From assembly GCA_029721435.1 (NCBI GenBank), contig CM056574.1, forward strand, positions 3,671,001-3,735,000: DNA of 64,000 nt, given 5' to 3'. The DNA comes from Gymnothorax reevesii (taxonomy: Eukaryota; Chordata; Actinopteri; Anguilliformes; Muraenidae). Position numbers and translations under genes: made by a program. The notes beneath the pieces are model-generated. The model searched no databases and was not told where the DNA came from. It saw only the letters and a list, made by a program, of their open reading frames with translations. How positions within the stretch are numbered: the stretch's first letter is position 1; each line of letters opens with the position of its first letter. Shown one piece after another: positions 32,101 through 43,700 of the stretch.

Positions 32101-35100
32101 TCACAAACAAGGATGGGGCGAGGGTCACCACTTAGTGAACAAATGCGTGAGCTGATTGTCGAACAGTTTAAAAACAACATTCCTCATCGAGCTATTGCAA
32201 GAAGTTTAGGGATTTCATCATCTACGGTCCGTGATATTGTCAAAAGGTTCAGAGAATCTGGAGAAATCACTGCACGTAAGCAAGGCCGAAAACCAACATT
32301 GAATGGCCGTGACCTTCGATCCCTCAGGCGGTACTGCATCAAAAACCGACATCAGTGTGTAAAGGACATCACCACATGGGCTCAGGAACACTTCAGAAAA
32401 CCACTGTCAGTAACTACAGTTGGTTGTTACATTTGCAAGTGCAAGTTAAAACTCTACAATGCAAAGCTAAAGCCATTTATCAACAGCACCCAGAAACGCC
32501 GCCGGCTTTGCTGGGCCCTAGTTCATCTAAGATGGACTGATGCAAAGTGGAAAAGTGTTCTGTGGTCTGACGAGTCCACATTTCAAATTGTTTTTGGAAA
32601 CTGTGGACGTCCTCTCCTCCGGACCAAAGAGTAAAAGAACCATCCGGACTGTTATAGGTGCAAAGTTCAAAAGCCAGCATCTGTGATGGTATGGGGGTGT
32701 ATTAGTGCCCAAGGCGTGGGCAACTTACACATATGTGAAGGCACCATTAATGCTGAAAGGTACATACAGGTTTTGGAGCAACATATGTTGCCATCCAAGC
32801 AATGTCTTTTTCATGGACGCCCCTGCTTATTTCAGCAAGACAATGGTAAGCCACATTCCGCACGCGTTACAACAGCATGGCACCGTAGTAAAAGAGTGCG
32901 GGTACTAGACTGGCCTGCCTGTAGTCCAGACCTGTCTCCCATTGAAAATGTGTGGCGCATAATGAAGCGTAAAATACAACAACGGAGACCCCGGACAGTT
33001 GAACAACTTAAGCTGTACATCAAATAAGAATGGGAAAGAGTTCCGCCTGAAAAGCTTCAAAAATTGGTCTCCTCAATTCCCAAACGTTTACTGAGTGTCG
33101 TTAAAAGGAAAGGCGATGTAACACAGTGGTAAAAAGGCCCCTGTACCAACTTTTTTGCAATGTGTTTCTGCCTTTAAATTCTAAGTTAATGATTATTTGC
33201 AAAAAAAAAAAAAAAAAAAGTTTCTCAGTTTGAACATTAAACATCTTGTCTTTGCAGTGTATTCAATTGAATATAGGTTGAAAAGGATTTGCAAATCATT
33301 GTATTCTGTTTTTATCTACGATTTTCATAACGTGCCAACTTCACTGGTTTTGGGTTTTGTATAAAAATTTTATTGCAGCGCTCTAAGGGTTAATATCAGC
33401 TTCAGTATAAGGTTCATTATGAAAAGTTTGGCATCAGTTCATCTTTGAGCAGATACTACATGTTTTCATTCAATATACAGCGTCCGGGTAAATTCTACTC
33501 TCAATGAGTCTGGTGTAATTTAAGGTAAAAAACTCCAGAATATGTGACAGTAAACGCACAAAAAACCATTATGCAAAAGCAGAATAAAGGACCACTTTAC
33601 AAAAGTTTTCCTGCAAAACATTCACACATTATGCTCTGGGTTGACAACAATGTACTGAGCCGCTTTAAACATTTTTCCACTTTGAACACGTGAGAATTCA
33701 AGTCAAATCAAAGCAACACAGATTATGAGAGAAAAACCCAAGACTTTACTGACAGTTTCGCTGACGGAGGCCCGGCTGCCTCAGCTGACTGACGACAATC
33801 CGTCACGTCATATCGGTGGATGTCATTTAATTACAGAACACATGCAAAATTACAACGGTTCATGATCAGTACTCACACAGGTGACAGTAAGGTTCTTTTG
33901 GACACTCCACAAGCGTGCGTCTTAAGCTGCTTTCGCAGCGGAAACAAAACAAATTTTCCGCACGACAGATTACATTTAAAGTTACTGCAAAGACGCGAAT
34001 GCACGCGAAATGCACGTATTCGCGTCTTTGCATTGACTTTGATGTAACCTGTCCTGCGAAAAATTTGTTTCGCGTCCGATGTGAAAGCGGCTTTAGGCCA
34101 TTATCCAGCAAGCAGTCAAGCTGACGTTTTGAAGAGATCGAAAGAATTTAAGTCACCACGATAACCCAAGGAGGTGGAAGATGAATCGCTTTTGAAACCT
34201 TGTGTTCTACTGATGAGATTTTTTTTTTGGAAAGCAGGTTAACAACTAAAGCCATTTGGTTGCAATACACTCAAAAATTTTGCTCCCAATATTGCCCATC
34301 TAATGACTGCACCAGAAGTGAACATTCCAGGGGTCAGAAAGTAAAAGTCCCACCATGTTTTACTTCCACCCATCAACTCAATCGGCTGATTTTCTTGACG
34401 AGTCCAACCTCTGGTCTGAAGGGCTGTTTTATTTAGCAAATCCAGGAGGTTGGAACTAATACTGGGGAGGACTTTTACTTTCTGAACCTGGATTGTCCTC
34501 CTCTGGACAGCACTCGATGTCTGTATGCAAAGTACATGAGTACAGTTCTGGAAAAATATCATCCTTAATTTAATTTTTAAAAATGTACACTGATCAGCTT
34601 ACATTTATATTCAAAACCTAAAAGATTCGCAAAAATGGATGCCTGGATTTGGCAGTGACACAGTTACGGGCCCCACCCACCAAATACTCTAATGCTGCAG
34701 CCCTGCTGAGGTGACAGAGCCTGGTGTTCACCCTTAATCAGCAGCCAATGGCAAAGTAGTTTCACCAGCTCCTATAGAGGCGCTTTCACACCGGCAGTTT
34801 GGTTCAGTTGGTCTGGACCAAGTGCAAAAAATATACATCGTTATATTTGATAGCTGTTTTGGTGCCCTTTCACACCGCATTTTTTATTTTGGTGCGAATC
34901 GGCTGGTGAGTTCATAAAACAAGTCATGTGAATACACTGCTATCACCCATTGGCCAGATGTGTCTCAGAATATATTTCCTGAGGTTGTCTTTAATTGGTC
35001 AGAAGAGGCGGGTAATTTTTAATAGAGCCCACAGAAGTCAACAAAGGAAAAGTAAACAAACAAGACAAGACACACTGATAAGACAAGTACAATGGAGAGG

Positions 35101-37732
35101 CAGCTGTATGTGTTGCTCGTGACCCTCCTTAAGATGTACGACATCGCCTGTATTACCAGTTTTTTCCGGTGTTTACTTTCATTAACAAGGCGCAAATGTG
35201 GCTGACACAAAATGTTGTTGTGCACTGCATATGATGAAGGCGGATCGCGAGTCAATACAAACCAAAAATCCACTTTTGTGCATCTTGGATAGAAGTGATC
35301 GGATATAGTCGTCAGACAAATATTTATTAGGGCCGGCACCTCCTCCGGACTCCGTGTTTCACCGGGAAGATATGCTCAGTGTCTACAATGCTGTGCTTAC
35401 TAAACCTCATCCTCATCCCAAAATGCACTGAGCCGCTCACTATGGTAGCTGGTTTAGTCAAAAATACCCAGTTTTTTTTAGTGCTTGGGTGCGATCTTGG
35501 TCGGTTCGTGTCCTCACTCAAACAAATCGCACCAGAGTTCGTTAGAAAGAGTACTGAGACCACCTCGAGGAGGTGGTCTCGGTATGCTTGTCTTGGTACG
35601 CTTTTGGTGCGATTCCTGGTACAATTGCTGCTTTCACACCGAACGACCCGAACGTAGAAGGAAAACTAACTCTGGTGCGTTTCAACGGAACCAAATGAGG
35701 CCGGTGTGAAAGCACCCTAAAACTAGAGACTCAAACCTCAGAGCTTGAGGTCAGTCACTCAGGAAAAAGAATCAGCTTTAACTAATAATAATCATAGCCA
35801 CACCAACGGCAGCAATAACTCTTCAATAAATGTATATATCATTAAATGAACACATAGCAGTGCCACATCGCTGGGGAACGCAGAGCCTCATGGTGGAGGA
35901 ACAGGCCACGGGTCCGTTGGGCCTACCTCGTCTCGGTTTGCCTCAGACTCTCCTTGCTGCGCTGCCCGCCCTGGGTGAATGGTGGACTTGAGTTTCTCCA
36001 ACCTGCTTGCCAGGACCGAGCGGCCTTCCGGTTTCTTCTCCTCCTGAGGAGCCGTGGCATTCAGAGGCTTTACAGGATGGGGACTGTGGAGGAGAAAGAT
36101 GTGGGGGCATGAAGGTATGGGGGGGGGGGGGGGGGTGATGGGCGAGGCAGAGTCACACATATTTGGGGAAAGGTTATTACCTGACCCCAGAGGATCCAGA
36201 GGTCGTACTGATCTCAGTTTCATGTCTTTCTTTGTTTATTAGTAAACAACTTAGCACCTACAATACTGCAGAAATCATTTCCAAACTCAGTACACAGGTC
36301 GACTACGGTCCTGAATACAAGCCACTCAACTTTGGGGTCTGTGGCCAAAGTTCAACGAGGATATTGGTCAAAGTTAAGAATTCATTTTTTGCAGTACTGG
36401 TCAGAGCAAACTCAAATCAAAGCTCAAAAGGTACAGCTTTCAGTTCAACACCCTCACGATGAATATTCTGTAGTTCCTCAGATATGGAGAGTAAAAGTCA
36501 AATATTTTTGATCAAACTGAGTCTGCATAAAAGCTCTTAAACATTGCTGGAGTGAGGCGTGCCTAGAACTGCTTGTCTGAGGTTGATGTGTAGACCCAGA
36601 ATCTGGAGAGAAAGAGGGTAAAATGCGAACGTGGAACTGCTGATGTGCACATTCCCCAACATGCGCCATGTACTTTTATGCCAGGCATTTCCTAAATTAC
36701 ACATTTTTTGGCAATTAAATTAATTATTTCAAGAGTTCTCTAAGGTTCTTCTAAACGCAGAGCCAGGTTGTAACTGTTCTCTTCATTGTTCTTGGGGGGA
36801 AAAATGCAACATTAATGTTCTAATACAGCTTCGCAGCACATGAAAATTTGAAAGGGCAGTTGACTTGAGCCTTAGTTACTCCAATCATTTGAGCCCCCCC
36901 CCCCAAAAAAAAAAAAACAAAACATAAAATCCAATGCTGTCAGAAGTGGGGACACTAAACAAGGCAACTTACTGTCCAGATACAGGCCCAACTCAACCCA
37001 GATGCAAACAAGGCAATTAATTCAAAATTCCACCCGCAGGCCATTTGAGACATCAGCAATAGTTTTAACAAAATCAAACCTCCAGGAGCGCAGACAGCAA
37101 ACTCTATCCTAAATTGCAGATAATATTATTCATATCTGTAACCTTTATTTAACCAGCAGTAAGGACACCCTTCTCTTTTTTGAGGAGGCTCTTGGAGAAA
37201 TGCCAATTAAAATTGTTGCAAGAAGGTGAAGTGAGACAGAAAAAAGCTTCTGGAGCGGTTTTGCGGTTTAGAGCCATGATAAAGGGATCAAACGGGAGGG
37301 ATCATCCCAACTTCATCTCTCCAAGTGAATGTCAGAATCCCAAACCCCACGGGGAGCTCTAACCAGAACCTCTACAGCTGCAAGACACGAAACTAGCACA
37401 AGGCAAACAGCCATGCAGTTCCCCACCTTATGCACTCATGTAGATAAAGAAAAAGGGCTATAATTCCATAACTCCAGGGAACAGTACCTGAGGAAGACTG
37501 GCAAACTGAACACCCAAACCACCCCAGCAGAATGGATGGAACTGTGGTCCAGTGCTTCCCAGACTGGGAGAACTTGCCTTGGCGGGGAGGGGGGTTGGAG
37601 TCGAGGGGGTGGGGGGGCATTGGGGATTGTTGTTGCTAATTGGACTGGGATGCCCATCACCGTCTGGGCTCCTAGTCACGGCAAACGAGCACAACACAAA
37701 TGGCCTTGTGGGATGCCGTGGGCCCGCTGCAG

Positions 37733-37771
<39 letters not shown>

Positions 37772-40700
37772 GTTTGTAGCAGGGATGTGGTATCAGCTCG
37801 AACAGGGACACTGTTATGGAAAACTAACAGAAAAACACAGGCACCCAGAGGTCCATACGGACACGTTTGCTGAGTGGTACTGCCTGTGTCTTCAAGAGTG
37901 GCCACCAAATGTTGTCCGCGCGCATGAGAGGGTGAATGCACGTGCACACACGTGCGCATGCACGCATGCATTGTGTTTATGTGTGCACTGTATGTAGTAT
38001 GCAGGTGTATTCAAGTGTAGTGTGATTATGTACGTGTATATGTAAGTGCATGTGTTGTGTGTGTGTGTAGTTAAATGAACCATAACCATGCACAAGATTC
38101 ATAAACAAGGGAAAAGCAATAATGCCCTACTGATTAGACCCTTTTGATAAATAAATAAACATTTGGGCAGATAAAAAGTTAAATATACAACATTATGTCC
38201 AATTCAGCATTACCTTAGGACTGATGTGAACACTCCCAAGACAGGCATGCACAAGCCTTCAAAAGAAAGTCTCTTTGAAGCAAAACATTGACGTGACACA
38301 GAGGCCATTTTTCTTATCCTCTCCTCAACATGGGAAAGACAAAGGAACACACCATTCAAGTAAGGCAGATGTGTGTCGACCTTCACAAGTCAGGTAATGG
38401 CTACAAGAAAATAGCCACTCGCCTGCAACTGCCCATATCTACTGTCAGAGGAATCATTAAGAAGTTTAAAACAACCTTTTTTGTTTTTTAAACTTTTTGT
38501 TTTGTTTTTTTTGCCACCACGCACAGTGAGGAGGATGGTAAGAGAAATAAAAAGTTCTCCAAAGCTCACTGTTAAAAAATTGCAACAAATGGTAGCATCT
38601 TGGGGTCACAAAGTCTAGAAAACAACCATCAGGCGCTATCTACATGTCAACAAGCTGTTTGGGTGGCATGCACTGAAAAAACATTTTCTCACTCATAATC
38701 ATAAACGCAAATGTCTGGAGTTCGCCAAGAGGAACTGGGACTTCAACTGGGACCATGTGCTTTGGTCAGATGAGGCCAAGATAGTGTTTGTTGCCAAAAA
38801 GCTCTCAGTGGGTCTGGCGGAACACAAAAGATGAGTATGCAGAAAAGCACCTCATGCCCACTGTGAAGTATGGGGGAGGATCGGTGATGCTGTGGGCCTG
38901 TTTCTCTTCCAGAAGCCCTGGGAACCTTGTTAAAGTGGCATCATGAACGCTTTGAAATACCAGGACATTTTAAATCAAAATCTGGTGGCCTCTGCCTGAA
39001 AGCTGAAGATGGGTCGTCACTGGGTCTTTCAACAAGATAAAGACCCTAAACAAGTGGCCAAATCTATACAGAAATGTTTCACCAGACACAGAATCAAGCT
39101 CCTCTCATGGCAATCTCAGTCCCCAGACCTCAACCCCATTGAAAGCCTGTGGAGTGAGCTGAAGAGGAGAGTGCAGAGGAGAGGACCCAGGTTGCTGGAT
39201 GATTTAGAGAGATTGTGCAAAGAGGAATGGTCGACAATCCCTCTTTCTGTATTCTCCCATCTTGTGAAACATTATAGGAGAAGATTAGGTGCTGTTTTGT
39301 TGGCAAAAGGGGGTTGTACAAAGTATTAACATCAGGATAGCTAATAATTGTGGCAAACATGATTTGATGTGAAAGAATTATTTCTTTTTGTGGGATTTTT
39401 TTCCCACTGAATAAATGCACTTGAATTAAAGGTTGGATTTTCCTCTTTTTTCCTTTTGGTCCTATATTATTTAGAAAAATTTATTTGAAGGTAAAGAACG
39501 AATCTTAACCAGGGGTGCCAATAATTATGGAGGGTGCTCTATACACACATATATATATATATATATATAGTACAAACCTTTATTTTAAATCCTCTGAACT
39601 GACCAAAAAAAGTATTTTTGCAATGACCTTGGATGATGAAATATAATTCATATTACATTAATAAATGACCGACTCATTGTGAGTAAATATCAGCCGTTGA
39701 AGTGCGACTCAAAAAAATCACATTAAAGGTAAATTCAGTGAGCACACAAAGTTCATGTTTTAGAACAGGTATGGGACACTTACCTTTGCATGTGAACTTT
39801 AAAAACCTGCGAATCTGGATCCCAACAAATTCTATCCTCAAATCGATAAAAATGGTGAAGGAGGGTGGCGTACTGTTAAGGGAACTTACTTAGCACCCTG
39901 AGTACCAGGTCCCAGTGTGAAGCACTGCTGGGAATTCTCACGACTAACGGTACTTAACCTACTCTGCCTGCACAACAAACTCTCATGACTGCGGAATCAC
40001 AATACAGTGTGTTTACAGTACTGCACACTCTCTGGCAGCCAGCATAACCATATCCAGAGGATATGCTGTAAATCTAAAAGAAAATTTCAAATCATTTCAT
40101 TATTTTACAGACAGTGAAAACTCTCCACCTCTGATGCAAACAAAAGGACAAAATCCTGGTCAGTGATGAATTAATATCCAGAGTAAGGTTGGAGACAACT
40201 TCATCAAAACATAGAAACAAACAAACAAAAAAAGGATAAAAAAAGAAGGAGGCACACAATACCTCACGGAGACTGAGATAAGAGTTTTATGACACTGATT
40301 TTCAATGATCTAAGCCTACATATTGCATGTTGGCACCGGAGAAAACAAAACCGCAAACAGACTGAAAACCAAGGAGCCGGGACAGCAATTGCATCAGAGG
40401 TGAAATTTCACTCAAACTGAACATTCTTTGTCTCATTAGCGACAGAAACATCAGCAAAACCAGCCTATAACTTCACAAAGGGGGTCAATCATTTCCATCC
40501 ACCCCAGTGCAAGAGAACTTTGACTATCACTTATCAGCACTTACAGTAACAGTGACCTGATGGGCTCCCCCTAGTGGCAGAGAGCCAAATCGCGACTCGA
40601 CCTGTGGCTCTGAGCCGTAAGCTAGAGTTCTTAGATAGGGTTGTGACATGAGGGTTCCAGAAAATCTGGTCATGGAGCCAGTTGTTTCCATCACGTTATC

Positions 40701-43700
40701 AGGCACAGTCTCAAATAAAAGTGAACTAGTCATCTCATTTCAAAATATTTGTCAATACTATTGCTAAGTGGTATTGTTTTTCATCCAGGATTACCAAATT
40801 TCCCTAAAATCCAATGATTTCCATTGTGCACCTTAGCTCAGTGTCACATGATGGAAACAAAACTGGATCCTATGGCTTCAGTTGTCCTGACTCTATCTAG
40901 GGACTCTACTGTAGGTCTAGTGCAGTATGGGAAAGGCTGAGGCGGATCATTAGATCCCAAGGGAATACAAGACCTCATGCTGCCCCTTGACATTCTCAAC
41001 ATTTTCATCAAATATTCTTCTGAAGCAAATAATCTTCAAGTGGCAGTGTATATGCTGCTCTCACACCACAGTCTGGAAGCATTTAAACAGTGACCCAATT
41101 TCAATTTTGTGGCACTGCAATCTGGCACAATGAATATGCAATTACATACTTGCTTTAAGTTTTGAGTATTTACCACTAATACGGAGCGAACTGCTTCAGA
41201 ATTGCAGTCCACAGTGCAATTGCTGAAACACTCAGACAGCAGAGTATACTAAATCCCACATTTCAAGACACACAAATAAATGCACTGGTTTTTGGAGCGG
41301 GCAGTGGACAAGTATAGTTTGGGAGGCAAGGCGCTTTGCTGACACAGTTCTGTATAATCTCACCTGGTCTGTTCAGCGGACGGTAGACTGGTAGTCGGCC
41401 GTGTCTCCTGGGGCAAAAGCATGAGCAATGCGTCAATCGTTGCTGGAGGGTCGGAGGAGGGGTTGACCGAAGAGGCCTGGGGGGTGGCCCCCGTCGCCGG
41501 GTCGGGCTGGATTGGAGAGGGAAAGAAGTCTACCTGGGCGTTAGTCTCAGCCAGCAGAGAGGGGGTAGAGGAGGCCTGAGGGTTACAATCATGCAGAAAA
41601 ACACTGGACTTTGGTTTTTCGCCAATGGGGGGGCGACTCCACAGAGTAGGCGCCGCCTCAGAGGAATTGCCCTTCAGGAGGTCACTGACAGAGTCCGATC
41701 CCATAGGGAGAGCACTTAAGCCAGTCCCAGAGAACAAATCGCTCTGTGGAAATAGCGCTGGCTCCACAGGAAGTTCACTCGAAGCCTTTTGAGCTTCCTC
41801 CTCACCTTTCGGCTTCCGAAGGTCCTCTGGTGCCATGTCTGTTACGAGGTCCTGAGACACTGTGGAGCAAAGCTCACTTAGGCATGGTAGGCTTTTCCAT
41901 GTTGGTTCAACACTCTCTTCCGGTTTGGCAACTTTCAGCGGATCAAGGTAGCTCCCCCAAAGTCCATCATCATCATTTTGTCCAGGTAAAAAAAACCCAT
42001 TTGTGGGGTTGGGCTGAATTCCATAATCCAGCACTGGTGCCAACTTACTCTCTGCAGTGGTTTCCATTAAGATCGCCTCATCCAAGGACCTGGAGTCCAT
42101 TTGTATGGCAAGCTCCTCGTCTGCAGACCATGCCGCAAAATTGGTTGTGTCCAGCTCTTTGACCTTAAAGTTGTCCTTACCAGTCAACCAGCTCTGATTG
42201 GAAGTCTCCTCGATGCCAAAAGCAGAGAAGTCAAATTGAGGGACTTCCTGCTTCCCTGTCAAAAGCTCATCTTCCGTGAGGATATGGGCGTAAGTTGTGT
42301 TGGGAGTTTCGGGGCCAATCTTTTGCCACCTATCCTCAGGGGCGGCTGTGGTACCAAGAGGAAATGAGGAGGCCTGCTGAGACTCAGGACCAGAACCCAC
42401 TTCTGGAGTCTGAAAACGGTCGGCTGGAGAGTCCCTGGGTGTGTCAGAATGCTCCTCTCCTAAGTTGGGTCGATGGGATTCATTAAGGTGAAGCTCATCA
42501 AAAACTGAATCCTGGAAAAGCCTGGGAGGTGCTGAGGGCGGCTTGCTCGAATCAAAGTCGCTGAGAAGATTTTCCGGCTGAACTCCTTGCTCCACAGCAT
42601 CTGACGATGGCTCCTCCATGCCAAATGGAGAGGGTGTAATTTTGCCTGCCTCCACAGGAGCCGCCATTTCATCAAAGCGGCTCTGCAGCGGGAGCCGGTT
42701 GAGTTCCAACTCAGGTGAGGGTGCATCATGAGACTCCCAGATGCTTCCTGGGTCTGGGTCCTCAATGGCAGTAACAAAGTCCTGAGCATCTGCAACGGGG
42801 GATATCGAGGGACCCGGATCTCTTGCTTCCAGATAATCAGACAAAGTGCTTCCGCCACTTGATTCCTTCACACTTAAATTTGCATTTTCTTCCTCACAGA
42901 TTTCTTGGTGTGCATCTTTCTGATCTGCATCCAAAGCTTTATAATCTGAGTCAGTGCCCAGAGCATCGGGGGCAAAGGTATCTTCGTTGAGAATGCCATT
43001 AGATGTCTCTTCTGTGAGAGAAACCACACTGGGTTTTGGGGAAACTGTTTCTTTTCCTCCTGGCAGTGAGTCTGACCCCTCCTTCCTCAAGATCTCAGCA
43101 CAAGGCTCCTCGTGTTTCATTCCATCTCCCTCTAAAAGAACCTCATCTTTCTTGTCAACCTGCACTGGAGATCCTGCAGTAACCTCATCAAGCTTCTCAG
43201 GAGGAAGTTCAGGAGCATCGACAGAAATGTCAGGCACGGACTCCAGCAGTGTTCCTTCACTAGAAAAAGGCAAAGGGGGGTCAGCTTTGACTGGTTGATC
43301 AGCCGCGTCTGCAAGTGAGGAGTCTTCCAGAATGTCAGAGAACAAATCGTCAGGTTTTTTGGAGTTCTTCCCATTCATGATTTCTTCATGATCAAAAAGA
43401 GAGGGGCTAGTAAAAAGGTCATTAGTGCTGTTGCTGTTAATTTCATTGTTATTAGCCATCGTAAGAGAAAGCGAGCTAGCAGCAGCAGTATTTGGGAGGC
43501 CTGATTTGGCAAAATCGAAGACATTTGCCAGGGATTCACAAACATTCTCATGTCCAGCTTCAGTCATCACAGGAGGGAAATCAACATTAGTGGTACTGAT
43601 CATTGGATTACTAGTAAGTTCATATTCTGGTTTAAGTGCATCAGTGCTCGACAACCCCTCCAGCGGAGTTTCAGAGAAACTGGGCAATGTTATGGGGACA

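Larger units (their letters stand above)
29340..33389. mobile_element. piggyBac-type non-autonomous element (4,050 bp with insertion)
   Basis: Flanked by TTAA on both sides (29336-29339 and 33390-33393). Ends CCCTTACAGCGCTAAATG and, inverted from the right, CCCTTAGAGCGCTGCAA fit piggyBac termini (TTAA then CCC). Inside, 29405-30060 and 31130-31690 are inverted copies of one another (for example GGCATGGGTCTTCGGTCTAA near 30017 and TTAGACCCAAGACCCATGCC near 31195). It contains no transposase of its own. Without the nested Tc1 it is about 2.44 kb. The arm pair makes it a very large hairpin. It lies in the last intron of rab11fip5. Confidence 0.75.
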
